A stretch of 64,000 nt of DNA from SPDF01 sp963699825. Its GTDB lineage: Bacteria; Gemmatimonadota; Gemmatimonadetes; Gemmatimonadales; GWC2-71-9. Below are positions 21,479 to 31,154 of this stretch, in pieces; position 1 is the stretch's first letter; every line of letters starts with the position of its first letter. Position numbers and translations under genes: made by a program. The stretch is from assembly GCA_963699825.1 (NCBI GenBank), contig CAVOVI010000009.1, forward strand, positions 1 to 64,000. Direction: 5' to 3'. The notes below the pieces were generated by a model. It saw only the letters and a program-made list of their open reading frames with translations, was not told where the DNA came from and searched no databases.

Positions 21479-22306
21479 TCACGGCAGCGGCGGCTGCGTG
21501 TCGCCGATGGTGACGCGCTTCATCAGGCGCCTTTCCGTCGTTGGGAAATCGGTGCGCGCGTGGCTCGTGCAGCGGTTGTCCCAGATGAGGATGTCGCCGA
21601 CGCGCCACTCGTGGCTGTAGACGTTGGATGGATGCTCGATGCGGTCGCACAGTTCCTCGATCAGCGCGCGGCTCTCGTCCTCGGGCACGCCTTCGATGCG
21701 ATCCGTCATCAGGCGGCATACGGCGAGGGCGCGCTTGCCGTTCTCGGGGATGCGGCGCACCAGCGGATGCGTGTAGTGGGGGCGCTCCGCAGCCGCCACG
21801 CGGTTCTCCTTCAGCGTCTCGCCATACTGGAACGAATGGGTGGCCTTGAGGCCCTCAAGCCGCTTCTTAATCGCCTCCGGCAGGTTCTCGTAGGCGCGCA
21901 CGTTGTTCGAGAACATCGTGTCGCCGCCGGCCTTCGGAATCTCCACGGCGTGCAGGGCCGCGCCCTTGCAGGGGTTGGGCTTGTAGATCTGGTCGATGTG
22001 AAAGGCCATCTCGCCGTCGGGCAATTGGCCGACCGGCTTGCCGTCCGCGCGAATGTTGGAGATCACCATGATGTCGTCACGGCCAGTGAGCGGCGAGACG
22101 AGACGCGCCTTGACGATGGGGCCGAAGGCCTTGCCCAGCTCGACGAGATCGGCGTCGGCGGTGGGCTGGTTCCGGATCACGAGCAGATGGTGATCGAGCA
22201 GCGCCTGATGCAGCTTGCCGGCGTCGTCTGCGCTGATGCTGCGAACGTCGAGGCCGACGATCTCCGCCCCGAGCGGCGCATCGAGCGGCTTAACGGACAA
22301 GGTCAT
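21479..22306 (-). CDS. TauD/TfdA-family 2-oxoglutarate/Fe(II) dioxygenase
   Basis: A 275-residue protein starting MTLSVKPLDAPLGAEIVGLD, the usual opening of the family. The iron-binding facial triad is visible as AFHIDQIYKP (His, Asp) and NRCTSHARTDFP (distal His), with Arg in RLMKRVTIGD for 2-oxoglutarate. It is first in a probable operon (dioxygenase, deacetylase, TctC, kinase, regulator). Members hydroxylate taurine, phenoxyacetates, carnitine-like and other small acids. Substrate unknown here; the neighbours suggest an imported organic acid or amide. Confidence 0.85.
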   Translation of the reverse strand: MTLSVKPLDAPLGAEIVGLDVRSISADDAGKLHQALLDHHLLVIRNQPTADADLVELGKAFGPIVKARLVSPLTGRDDIMVISNIRADGKPVGQLPDGEMAFHIDQIYKPNPCKGAALHAVEIPKAGGDTMFSNNVRAYENLPEAIKKRLEGLKATHSFQYGETLKENRVAAAERPHYTHPLVRRIPENGKRALAVCRLMTDRIEGVPEDESRALIEELCDRIEHPSNVYSHEWRVGDILIWDNRCTSHARTDFPTTERRLMKRVTIGDTQPPLP

Positions 22307-22458
22307 TGCTCTCCCCATGATTGCTGACTTCCGATTTGCGCGGCACCCTACAGAGAGACGGCGGCCCCGCCAAGGGGCGGGCAAGGGGCAAGGTTGCCAT
22401 CGACGGCGCGATGCGGCATAGGCGCCGTTAACGAGCGTAACCGGCGAGGGAGGGACGA
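22307..22458. promoter_or_regulatory. Divergent promoter region, TauD operon and second TctC gene
   Basis: A 152-base gap separates the two divergent transcription units. It holds a GC-rich palindromic patch (GGCCCCGCCAAGGGGCGGGC near 22363) and GAGGGAGG just before ATG 22459, a strong ribosome site. A shared regulator binding here is plausible but no operator can be named. Confidence 0.35.
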
Positions 22459-23487
22459 ATGACACTGCGACAGGCGGGAATCCTGGTGGCGGCGAGCCTG
22501 GCGGGCGCAAGCGCGGCCAGCGCGCAGGACGTCGCCTCGTTCTACAAGGGCCGGCAGGTCTCGATCATCGTCGGCTCGTCGGCGGGCGGCGGCTACGATC
22601 TCTACGGCCGTCTCATTTCCCGCCACATGGGCAAGCACCTGCCCGGCAATCCAGTCATGGTCGTCAGCAACATGCCGGGGGCGGGCGGCAACGTCGCTGC
22701 GGCGCACATCGCCAATGTCGCGCCCAAGGACGGCACGGCGCTGGGCGCGATCTTCATGGGCACGGTGGTCGAGCCGCTTTTCACCACGACGAAACGGGCG
22801 ACCCATCACCCGACGAAGTTCCACTACATCGGCAGCGCCAACACGGATTACTACGTCTGCCTCGTGCGCGGCGACGCACCGGTGAAGACGTTCGAGCATC
22901 TGTTCGACAAGGAATTGGTCGTCGGCGCGAGCGCGGGCGGCGCCTCGACGCGCGATTTCCCCCTCATGCTGCGCAACGTGCTCGGCGCGAAATTCAAGAT
23001 CGTCGCCGGCTATCCGGGGACGCGCGAGATCAATCTCGCCATCGAGCGCAACGAGGTGCAGGGCGGCTGCGGCCAGACGTGGTCGAGCGTGACGAGCCTT
23101 TACAAGCAGGCGTTCGCCGAAGGGCGCATCAAGGCCATCGTCCAGGAAGACGCCGTCGGTTCGCCCGAACTGAACAAGATGGGCGTGCCGCTGGCGCGCT
23201 CGTTCGCCAAGAGCGACGAGCAGCGGCAGATTCTCGATCTCTACTACAGCCAGACGGCGTTCAGCCGGCCGTATGTGGTGGCGATGGAAGTGCCTGCCGA
23301 TCGCGTCGCCGCGCTGCGCGCCGCGTTCATGGCGACGATGAAGGACAGCGATCTCGTCGCCGAGGCCGCGAAGATGCAGGTCGACGCCGATCCCGTGTCC
23401 GGCGAGGACTTGCAGAAAAAGGTCGAGCAGATCTACGCGACGCCCACCGACATCGTCGAGAAGACACGCAGGGCGGTGTCCGACTGA
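22459..23487 (+). CDS. TctC-like periplasmic receptor, second orphan copy
   Basis: A 342-residue exported protein (signal peptide MTLRQAGILVAASLAGASA). It has the tripartite-tricarboxylate receptor pattern: GRQVSIIVGSSAGGGYDLYG, then VVSNMPGAGGNVAAAHIANV. It is only distantly similar to the copy at 20 kb, so ligand range probably differs. It ends just before the convergent TRAP permease gene and has no TctAB partner, again an orphan binding protein. Confidence 0.83.
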   Translation: MTLRQAGILVAASLAGASAASAQDVASFYKGRQVSIIVGSSAGGGYDLYGRLISRHMGKHLPGNPVMVVSNMPGAGGNVAAAHIANVAPKDGTALGAIFMGTVVEPLFTTTKRATHHPTKFHYIGSANTDYYVCLVRGDAPVKTFEHLFDKELVVGASAGGASTRDFPLMLRNVLGAKFKIVAGYPGTREINLAIERNEVQGGCGQTWSSVTSLYKQAFAEGRIKAIVQEDAVGSPELNKMGVPLARSFAKSDEQRQILDLYYSQTAFSRPYVVAMEVPADRVAALRAAFMATMKDSDLVAEAAKMQVDADPVSGEDLQKKVEQIYATPTDIVEKTRRAVSD

Positions 23488-23524
23488 CGCGGGATTTCCC
23501 CGCGCCGGTTAGTGTCGCCGCGCG

Positions 23525-24800
23525 CTACCAGCCGATGGCGTTCGGCAGCCATGTCGCGATCTTTGGATAGTAGAACACGACCGAGACGGCCACCGCCTGC
23601 AACAGGATGAACGGCACGACGCCCTTGTAGATGTCCACCGTCAGGATTTCCGGCGGAGCCACGCTCCGCAGGTAGAACAGCGCCCATCCGAACGGCGGCG
23701 TCAGGAACGAGGTCTGCAGCACGATGGCGATGAGCGTAGCCGTCCAGACCGGATCGACGTTCGCCGCGTTCAGCAGCGGGATGAAAAGTGGTACGACGAT
23801 GTAGCTGATCTCGATCCACTCGATGAAGAAGCCGAGCAGAAAGATCAGAAGCAGCATGGAAATGACGAGACCGTCCGTACCGCCGGGAACCATCGAGAAA
23901 AGATCGTGGACGATCTTCTCGCCATTGAGCCCGCGGAACGCGAGGGCGAACACCTGCGCGCAGACGAGCACGAACATCATCGCGGCGGTGATGCGCCCTG
24001 TCGCGTACACAGTGTCGACCAGCGTGCGCCATGTCAGGCGCCCGAGCGAGGCGGCCACGAGAATGCTCCCGAGCGCACCCATGGAGGCCGCTTCCGTCGG
24101 CGCGGCAATGCCGCCGATGATGGAGCCGAGCACGGCCAGCACGAGGGCGATGGGGGGAAAGCCGACCTTCAGGAACTTGATGAAGGTTTCGCGACCGGAC
24201 TGGAGCATGCGCTCGTCCAGCGGCACTGGCGGCGCCATTTCCGGCTTCACCATGCCGAGAATGAGGATGTAGAGGCAGAAGATCGCCGACAGCATGAGGC
24301 CGGGGAAGACGGCGGCCGCGAATAGCGTGCCGACCGACTGCCCCATGATGTCGGCCAGCAGGATCAGAATTGCGCCGGGCGGGGATGAGCTGGCCCAGCG
24401 TGCCAGACGCGCAGATCGTTCCGCACGCGAGGCTCTTGTCGTAGCCGCGGCGCAGGAGCGCGGGTAGCGTCAGCAGGCCGAGCGTCACGATTGTGGCGCC
24501 GACGATGCCCGTGGTCGCGCCCAAGAGCACGCCGACGAGCACGATGCCGATGCCCATGCCGCCGCGCAGGCTGCCCGACACGTGGCCGATGACGTCCATC
24601 AGCTCGTTGGCGATCTTCGATTTCTCGAGCATCACGCCCATGAAGACGAAGAGCGGAATTGCGATCAGCGTGTAATTGGCCGTGACGCCGAAGATGCGCG
24701 CCGGCAGGAGGCTGAACAGCAGCGACCCAAAGCCCAGATAGCCGAACACGAACCCGCTGATGGCGAGCGTGAGGGCGACGGGTATTCCCAGCGCAAGCAA
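23525..24800 (-). CDS. dctM: TRAP transporter large permease (DctM), one frameshift
   Basis: A many-helix membrane protein of the DctM/IT superfamily: LVGVLLGATTGIVGATIVTL, the conserved CGTICASGTLGQLIPP segment, IGGIAAPTEAASMGALGSIL and ILLIFLLGFFIEW. The frame changes near 24,375 inside the LGQLIPP block, otherwise it is complete to its C-terminus. The first credible start codon is TTG 24800, but in-frame hydrophobic sequence (TEVLAILSVVSFFILLALG) runs back to the end of DctQ. The true start may therefore be about 50 bases upstream with a sequence error. It forms the ion-coupled channel with DctQ. Confidence 0.88.
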
Positions 24801-24852
24801 AATAAAGAACGAGACGACGCTGAGAATCGCCAGAACTTCTGTGTACGGGGTA

Positions 24853-25407
24853 TTACGCCGCTTCCGAGGCCGGCGTGGTCGCGGGCTTGTCGAGGAACGG
24901 GATGATCGCGCGGAAGACAGATGCGAGGCTCTGCAGCCCCAGGAAGAAGAAGCCGAGCGGGATCATCGATTTCACGATCCACCGATAGGGGAGGCCGCCG
25001 GGGTTGGGCGAGCCTTCAGCAATCACATACGATTGCATGACGTACGGAATGGAGAGATGCACGATGAGGACGCACAGGATCAGCGCGCAGAAGCAGGAGA
25101 TCAGCTCGATGATCTGCTGCCCGCGTCGGCTCATTCGCGCATAGAAGACGTCGACGCGGATGTGCCCTTCATGCTTGATTGCAAAGGCGATGCACAGCAG
25201 GGACACGGGCGCCATAAGGTGCCATTCGAGCTCCTGCATCGCCACGGAGCCGGTGCGGAAGAGATAGCGCATCAGCACGTTTCCGGCCATCACGACCAAT
25301 AGCGCGAAGCCGCACCACCCGCCCACACGGCCGCCAAACTCGACAACGACGTCCAGCCCGCGGGCCAGCTTTTCAAGCTGGCCCGCCCTCGTATTCCCGC
25401 TTGTCAT
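24853..25407 (-). CDS. dctQ: TRAP transporter small permease (DctQ)
   Basis: A 184-residue protein with four transmembrane helices: VGGWCGFALLVVMAGNVLMR, WHLMAPVSLLCIAFAIKH, LISCFCALILCVLIVHLS and WIVKSMIPLGFFFLGLQSL. The family motif EGHIRVDVFY follows helix 2. ATG 25407 lies 8 bases after the DctP stop. It pairs with DctM in the membrane as part of a tripartite ATP-independent periplasmic uptake system. Confidence 0.88.
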   Translation of the reverse strand: MTSGNTRAGQLEKLARGLDVVVEFGGRVGGWCGFALLVVMAGNVLMRYLFRTGSVAMQELEWHLMAPVSLLCIAFAIKHEGHIRVDVFYARMSRRGQQIIELISCFCALILCVLIVHLSIPYVMQSYVIAEGSPNPGGLPYRWIVKSMIPLGFFFLGLQSLASVFRAIIPFLDKPATTPASEAA

Positions 25408-25415
25408 TTTATGTC

Positions 25416-26510
25416 TCAGACTCCGCCGCGAAGCTGGGCGTGATAGACCGCTTCCGACACGCCAGCCCACTTGTCGTGGTTGGCCTTGAAGGCGACGAAG
25501 CTGTCATGCACCTTCTTCACCTGCGGATCCTTGGCGGTGAACTCCGTCAGAAGCCGGTTCGTGGTTTCACGCAGCGTGATGACGATTGCGGGGTTGAGCG
25601 GCGCGGCGATCACACCGTGATTCTTGACGAGGTCGTCGAGCGCTTCGGCGTTCGTGGCCTCGCACCAGGCCTGGCTGATGGTGTTGCACGCGGCGGCGGC
25701 GACCCGGACGATCTCCTTCAGGTCGGGCGGCAGCGAGTCCCATGCCTTCTTGTTTATGATCAGCTCGGTCGAGGTCGACGGCTCGTGCCAGCCGGTGGTG
25801 TAGTAATATTTCGCCGCCTTGTGCAGGCCGAGGCGCCGGTCCTGGAAGGGGCCTACGAATTCGGCCGCGTCGATGACGCCGCGCTCGAGGGCGGGGAAGA
25901 TTTCGCCGCCCGGAAGCAGACGCACATCGACGCCGTGCTGCGCCAGCACGCGGCCGGCAAGGCCGGGAATGCGCATCTTGAGACCCTTGAAGTCTTCAAT
26001 TTTCTCAATGGGCTTGCGGAACCATCCGGTCATCTGCACGCCGGTGTTGCCCATGAGCATGGGCACGAGGTTGAACGGCGCGTAGATTTCTTCCCACAAT
26101 TTCTGGCCGCCGCCGTGATAGATCCACGCGTTCATGCCCTGGAAGTTGAGACCGAACGGAACGGCAGTGAAGTATTGCGCCGCGAACGTCTTGCCCGACC
26201 AGAAGTAGGCGTTGGCCGCATTCATCTCGACGATGCCCTTCGACACGGCGTCGAAGCCTTCCAGCGCCGGGATGAGTTCGCCGGCCGCGAAATGCTGGAT
26301 CGTCAGGCGACCGTTCGACATGGTTTTCACCATGTTGCAGAAGTCGGTCGGGCTGCCGGGGCCCTGCACATAGAACGGCGAACCCGGTCCATAGGCGTTG
26401 GTCATTTTCCAGGAGAACGTTCTCTGCTGGGCCGAAACGATGGAGGGCGCGGCGAGCGCGCCGCCCGCTGCTCCGAGTATTCCGGCCTTGATAAACGAAC
26501 GACGCTTCAT
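25416..26510 (-). CDS. dctP: TRAP transporter substrate-binding protein (DctP family, Tat-exported)
   Basis: The signal MKRRSFIKAGILGAAGGALA carries a twin-arginine motif, so export is probably by Tat. The mature part shows WKMTNAYGPGSPFYVQGPGS, EDFKGLKMRIPGLAGRVLAQ with the conserved Arg that salt-bridges the substrate carboxylate, and WHEPSTSTELIINKKAWDSL. It belongs to the TAXI/DctP branch that binds carboxylates such as 2-oxo acids. It is the first gene of dctP-dctQ-dctM and is divergent from a gamma-glutamyltransferase gene, which may supply or use the same class of substrate. Confidence 0.88.
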   Translation of the reverse strand: MKRRSFIKAGILGAAGGALAAPSIVSAQQRTFSWKMTNAYGPGSPFYVQGPGSPTDFCNMVKTMSNGRLTIQHFAAGELIPALEGFDAVSKGIVEMNAANAYFWSGKTFAAQYFTAVPFGLNFQGMNAWIYHGGGQKLWEEIYAPFNLVPMLMGNTGVQMTGWFRKPIEKIEDFKGLKMRIPGLAGRVLAQHGVDVRLLPGGEIFPALERGVIDAAEFVGPFQDRRLGLHKAAKYYYTTGWHEPSTSTELIINKKAWDSLPPDLKEIVRVAAAACNTISQAWCEATNAEALDDLVKNHGVIAAPLNPAIVITLRETTNRLLTEFTAKDPQVKKVHDSFVAFKANHDKWAGVSEAVYHAQLRGGV

Positions 26511-26771
26511 TTTGAGCACCTCGGCATGAGCCCCCTTCGGGCGTGGGCCCAAAGAACGCAAGGCGCATGCCAGCACTCATGCGAAAGTTGCACGGGCCCC
26601 CTTTTCGGCGGAGGGCGAGCATGTTTGAGGGCAGTGCTAGGGCGCCACGGCTCGTTTTGTGTGCAGTTTGCGCTAGAATGCTATGCATCAGCTCAATTGA
26701 CTGACGCGGCGCCTCGAGGCATGCCGATTGCTTGAACAGAACATCGGCGTAATGCCCATCAGGAGCCCGGA
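26511..26771. promoter_or_regulatory. Divergent intergenic region, dctP and gamma-glutamyltransferase
   Basis: About 260 bases between two divergent genes. CAGGAGCCCGGA precedes ATG 26772, giving an AGGAG ribosome site. An AT-richer segment near 26,640 to 26,700 (TTTTGTGTGCAGTTTGCGC) could hold promoters. No known operator recognised. Confidence 0.35.
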
Positions 26772-28361
26772 ATGCTGAATACTCCACGCGCCCGCCGCGG
26801 CATGGCGACGTCGCCCCATCATCTCGCGACCGAGGCGGGGCTGCGTGTGTTGCGCGAAGGCGGCGACGCGATCGAGGCGACAATCGCGATGGCCGCGTGT
26901 CTGGCCGTCGTCTATCCGCACATGACCGCGATCGGCGGCGACGGCTTCTGGCTGGTGTCGCGCGGCGGAGCCGATCCTGTCGCGATTGACGCCTGCGGCG
27001 CAGCCGCGGGCGATGCGTCAATCGAGCTTTACAAGAGCAAGGGACTTGCAGCGATTCCGTGGCGCGGGCCGCTGGCGGCCAACACTGTCGCGGGCGCCGT
27101 GTCGGGATGGGGCGAGGCGTTTGCGCTCAGCCGCGAATATGGCGGCAAGCTGCCGCTGTCGCGCATTCTCGAAGACGCGGTGTGGTCGGGCGAGAACGGC
27201 TTTCACGTCACGGCGAGCCAGCATGAACTGACCGCGGCCAAGCGCGCGGAACTCATCGACGCGCCGGGCTTCGCTTCGACCTTCCTCGCCGATCGCGCCG
27301 CGCCCGCGGAAGCTTCGATGATGAAGCTCCCGGCGCTGGCGCGCACGCTGCGCCGCATCGGCGCGGAGGGGACGGAGACCTTCTATCGCGGTGAACTCGC
27401 CCGGCAGATCGCCGCCGATCTCGAGCGCATCGGCGCGCCGGTTTCCGGCGCCGACCTTGCGGCCCACAAGGCAGCGCGGCGCGCACCTTTGCTCCGCCGG
27501 CGTGCGCGGGGCGAAGCTGTTCAACTTTCCCCCGCCCACGCAAGGTCTCGCCTCGCTGATGATCCTCGCGCTGTTCGACAGGCTCGACGTGCGCGAGCGG
27601 AAGGCTTCGATCACATCCACGGATTGATCGAAGCGACGAAGCAGGCGTTCCTCGTGCGCGACCGCCATGTGGGCGATCCAGGCAGCATGCGCGTCGACGC
27701 GCGATCGCTGCTTGAAGACGCCGCGCTCGACGCACTTGCCGCGCGCATCGACATGAAGCGCGCGTTGCCGTGGCCGCAGCCCGCCAATCCGGGCGACACG
27801 GTGTGGCTTGGCGCCATCGACGGCAGCGGGCTCGCGGTCAGCTACATCCAGAGCATCTATTTCGAATACGGCTCGGGCTGTGTGCTCGAGGATTCGGGCT
27901 TCGTGTGGCAGAACCGGGGTGCGAGTTTTCTTCTCGATGGCGAGGGTCCGCGCGTTCTCGCGCCCGGTCGCAAGCCGTTCCACACGCTCAATCCTGCGAT
28001 GGCGCGCTTCGATGACGGTCGCCTGATGGTGTACGGCACGATGGGCGGCGAAGGTCAGCCGCAGACGCAGTCGGCGCTCTTCTCGCGCTATGCGATGTTC
28101 GGGCAGGGGCTGCAGCAGGCGATCACTGCGCCGCGCTGGCTGCTCGGCAAGACGTGGGGCGAGAACAGCGTCACGCTGAAACTGGAATCGCGCTTCGATC
28201 CGGCGCTCGTCGCGGCCCTGCGCGCGGCGGGGCACGACGTGGAAATGCTGCCCGACTTCACGAGCACGATGGGCCACGCGGGCGCCGTGGTCCGTCACGC
28301 CAACGGACTGCTCGAAGGGGCAAATGATCCACGCAGCGATGGCGCGGCGATGGGGTTCTGA
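26772..28361 (+). CDS. Gamma-glutamyltransferase family protein, paired frameshifts
   Basis: A 529-codon frame with the Ntn-hydrolase family pattern: RGMATSPHHLATEAGLRVLR, GGDAIEATIAMAACLAVVYP, MTAIGGDGFWLV and AANTVAGAVSGWGEAFA. The probable autoprocessing Thr is in NPGDTVWLGAIDGSG. Between about 27,475 and 27,600 the frame is off; the expected LFNFPPPTQGLASLMILALF reads in the neighbouring frame, so two compensating indels are likely. The family transfers or hydrolyses gamma-glutamyl groups (glutathione and related compounds). No signal peptide is evident, unlike classical Ggt, so it may be a cytosolic relative. Confidence 0.83.
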   Translation: MLNTPRARRGMATSPHHLATEAGLRVLREGGDAIEATIAMAACLAVVYPHMTAIGGDGFWLVSRGGADPVAIDACGAAAGDASIELYKSKGLAAIPWRGPLAANTVAGAVSGWGEAFALSREYGGKLPLSRILEDAVWSGENGFHVTASQHELTAAKRAELIDAPGFASTFLADRAAPAEASMMKLPALARTLRRIGAEGTETFYRGELARQIAADLERIGAPVSGADLAAHKAARRAPLLRRRARGEAVQLSPAHARSRLADDPRAVRQARRARAEGFDHIHGLIEATKQAFLVRDRHVGDPGSMRVDARSLLEDAALDALAARIDMKRALPWPQPANPGDTVWLGAIDGSGLAVSYIQSIYFEYGSGCVLEDSGFVWQNRGASFLLDGEGPRVLAPGRKPFHTLNPAMARFDDGRLMVYGTMGGEGQPQTQSALFSRYAMFGQGLQQAITAPRWLLGKTWGENSVTLKLESRFDPALVAALRAAGHDVEMLPDFTSTMGHAGAVVRHANGLLEGANDPRSDGAAMGF

Positions 28362-28804
28362 GGGGGGTGTTGCAGTCGTCATCCTCGCGAAGGCGAGGAT
28401 CCACGACCGGCCGCGCGCGCGACGCCTGCGGTTCCTGCTCCACTTCCCCGGACGCCGAAGGCGATCCGGGGCCCAGACGGCGCCGCTGGGTCCTGGCCTT
28501 CACTGGGGCAAGCGCTTCCGGCATACGGCCGGCCTCAGCCCGTCGTGCCGGCGAAGGCCTGCATCCACGATAGGCGACAAGCGCCGCGCGCCGTAGTCGT
28601 GGACGGTCGGCCTGCGCCGACCATGACGAGCTGTGAGCGTGTAGGCGCCGACGCCCCGCCTGCGGCGCAGCTCCCTTCGCATTTGCACATTGATTCAGCG
28701 CAAGGCTCGCTCGCCCGGATTGTCGCATTTTCTCCTCAGCGGAACGACGTTCCGCATAGAGGAACGCGACCGGCACGCCGGGGAGAGCTTGAGGAGCCAG
28801 CGCC
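28362..28804. repeat. Intergenic region with three REP-like palindromes
   Basis: A 440-base gap without a convincing gene. It contains three short palindromic repeats at about 28375-28406 (CATCCTCGCGAAGGCGAGGA core), 28541-28570 (CGTGCCGGCGAAGGCCTGCA) and, inverted, 28596-28628 (GGTCGGCCTGCGCCGACCAT), plus a hairpin near 28445-28475. The first and third face each other. Relatives occur near 38.4 and 42 kb. Just before the next gene is a GGAG-type ribosome site. Confidence 0.65.
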
Positions 28805-30106
28805 ATGTTGACCAAGGAACAGAACGACCTCGTGACCCAAACGGGGCCCGGCACGCCGATGGGCGATCTGTTTCGCTGCTACTGGATGCCGGTGCTCCTG
28901 AGCGAGGAACTGCCGGAGCCCGATTGCCCGCCGGTGCGCGTGAAGATCCTGTCCGAGCGCCTGATCGCGTTCCGCGACACGCGATGGCAAGCTCGGCCTC
29001 ATCGATGAGTTCTGCCCCCACCGCGGCGCTTCGCTCTGGTTCGGCCGCAATGAAGAGTGCGGCCTGCGCTGCCCCTATCACGGCTGGAAATTCGACGTGA
29101 ACGGCCAGTGCGTCGAAGTCCCGTCCGAGCCGGCGGAATCGCGGCTACGCGAACAAGATCAAGCTGACAGTCCTATCCGCGTGATCGAGAAGGGCGGCGT
29201 TATCTGGACCTACATGGGCCCGCCCGAGACGCAAGCCCGCCGAGCCCGAATACGAGTTCTGCACGTGCCGATGAACCAGACGCTTCATCTCCAAGCGCCT
29301 GCAGGAGTGCAACTGGTTGCAGGCGATGGAAGGCGGCATCGATTCCTCGCATGTCTCGTTGCTGCATCGCGGCGATGTGAAGAACGATCCGCTGTTCAAG
29401 GGCGCAGGCGGCAACAAGTACAACATGAACGACCTGGCGCCCGGTTTTCGAAGTCGTCGAGAATGAGGGCGGCCTGCTCATCGGCGCGCGCCGCAAGGCC
29501 GAGGACGACCAGTATTACTGGCGCATCACGCCGTGGGTCATGCCGTGCTTTACGGGGGTTCCCCCGCGCGGCGACCATCCGATGCACGGGCATTTCTGGA
29601 TGCCGATCGACGACGACAATTGCTGGGCGTGGAGCTACGACTACCATCCGATGCGTGCGCTGACCGCACGACGAGGTCGAGCCATGAAGGCCGGCAAGGG
29701 CGTGCACTGCAAATACGTGCCGGGCACCTATCGTCCGCTCGCCAACAAGGACAACGACTACCTGATGGACCGCGAGGCCCAGACGGCATCGGCACCACCT
29801 ATTCAGCGGCATCGAGGGCATCGCGATCCAGGACTCCTCGCTGCAGGAGAGCATGGGGCCGATCGTCGACCGCACGAAGGAAAACCTCGTCGGCTGCGAC
29901 AACGGCATCATCATGGCGCGTCACAAGCTGATGCGCGCCGCCAAGGCGCTTGCGCGAGAAGGGCAGCATCCCGCCCGGCGTCGATCGGCGGATCAGCAGA
30001 AGGTGCGCTCAGGCCGCGCTGCTGCTGCAAGCGCGACGTCCACTACAAGGACGGCGCCAAGGAGGCGCTCAAGGCGAAGAAGGGCGTGCCGCAGACGACG
30101 GTCTGA
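28805..30106 (+). CDS. Rieske-type aromatic-ring oxygenase alpha subunit (phthalate 4,5-dioxygenase-like), heavily frameshifted
   Basis: The start MLTKEQNDLVTQTGPGTPMG and PDCPPVRVKILSERLIAFRD are typical. The Rieske cluster ligands are EFCPHRGASLWFGRNEECG and LRCPYHGWKFDVNGQC. The mononuclear-iron site is EGGIDSSHVSLLHRGD, followed by MHGHFWMPIDDDNCWAWSYD. About eight single-base frame changes occur between 28,985 and 30,040, while sense is preserved in pieces to the end KAKKGVPQTTV. A working gene of about 430 codons with sequencing errors is likelier than true decay. It needs a reductase, which is not in the window. With ligAB 11 kb away it suggests aromatic acid degradation. Confidence 0.78.
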
Positions 30107-30139
30107 CCACCGCACGATTTTCCTCCCGCAAGTTCCCGG

Positions 30140-30167
30140 CCGCCGCAGCAATGCGGCGGTCTTTTTT
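30140..30167 (+). terminator. Rho-independent terminator after the oxygenase gene
   Basis: An eight-base GC stem (CCGCCGCA and TGCGGCGG) with a GCAA-type loop, followed by TCTTTTTT, 34 bases after the oxygenase stop. Confidence 0.8.
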
Positions 30168-30277
30168 GCGCCAGGACGCTATCTTCCCCCGCGTCGGCCG
30201 GCCTACCTTTGCGCTGAAGGCCGCGCCGTGCGACCCATAGGGTTCCCGCAGACCATCTCAGGCAGGATCGGCAAGCC

Positions 30278-31075
30278 TTGGAAGACCAGCACACCTTGCA
30301 GCAAACAGCGCCGCGGCCCCCTGGCTTGCTTCGTTTGCTGTTCAGCCTCGTCTTCATCGGCGTGGCCGCGCTGGCGTGGTTCGCCATCTTCTCCGGCGTC
30401 ATTTTCGCGATGAGCTGGATGAAGGATGGCGCTGGCGGCTTCAACGCGCTTGTTGGCCGCTTCGAGTCGTTCGACCCGCGACTCCTTGCCGTCGATGCGG
30501 GTGCTCAGCGTCTCCTGTTCGCGGGCGGGTGCCTGATGTACCTGTCCGCGCTCGCGGGCCTGCTCACCGGCGCACATTACTTCGGCGGCCGCGACGCGGG
30601 AGAACTGCTCGGCTGGCGCGGCTCCTGGCCGCGCATGACGCGCACGGCGTGGACGCTCGTGGCGCTTGCGCCGGTCTATCACGTCGTGGCGGGCCTCACG
30701 CTCCGGTATTTCTTCCCCGACTTCGCCGCCTGGCTGATCGCGCCGCGCGATCCCATTGCCCTGGCGATGTCGTTCCTGATGATCGTCGTGCTGGCGCCGA
30801 TGGTGGAGGAATTGTTATTCCGGGGATGGCTGTTCGGCGCATTGCGCGCGCGGCTGGCGGCAGGGACGACCATCCTCTTCACGACGTTCCTGTTCGCCAT
30901 CGTGCACTGGGACTCTACCGGGCTGTATCCGCTCGCGGTCCTTGTGCCCGGCTTCGTACTCTCGGTCATTCGCGAACGCACAGGCTCGGTCAAGGCGGCT
31001 GTCCTAGCTCATGGCGTCTATAATTTCATGGGATGGCTGCTGCTGATTTTGGCCGGCTCACTGTTCTTGAAGTGA
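30278..31075 (+). CDS. CPBP-family intramembrane metalloprotease (CAAX-protease-like)
   Basis: A 265-residue protein with about seven predicted membrane helices. The catalytic motifs are MVEELLFRGWLFGALRARL (Glu-Glu-x-x-x-Arg), FLFAIVHWDS (His) and LAHGVYNFMGW (His, Asn). The start codon is TTG 30278. The family contains Rce1-like CAAX proteases, bacteriocin-immunity proteins and membrane regulators. It stands alone between a terminator and the hydrolase gene, so partner and substrate are not inferable. Confidence 0.82.
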   Translation: MEDQHTLQQTAPRPPGLLRLLFSLVFIGVAALAWFAIFSGVIFAMSWMKDGAGGFNALVGRFESFDPRLLAVDAGAQRLLFAGGCLMYLSALAGLLTGAHYFGGRDAGELLGWRGSWPRMTRTAWTLVALAPVYHVVAGLTLRYFFPDFAAWLIAPRDPIALAMSFLMIVVLAPMVEELLFRGWLFGALRARLAAGTTILFTTFLFAIVHWDSTGLYPLAVLVPGFVLSVIRERTGSVKAAVLAHGVYNFMGWLLLILAGSLFLK

Positions 31076-31154
31076 CCTGAGCCATGAAAGCGCCGCCTTG
31101 CCGAAGTGTTCTCGGACGCAGTGATCTTGACCGATACGCCGGACGACGCCCGTG

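Noticed and set aside
27018..28382. A 454-codon minus-strand frame opposite the gamma-glutamyltransferase gene
   Set aside because: No family motif, Arg/Ala-rich, and the plus-strand enzyme explains the locus.
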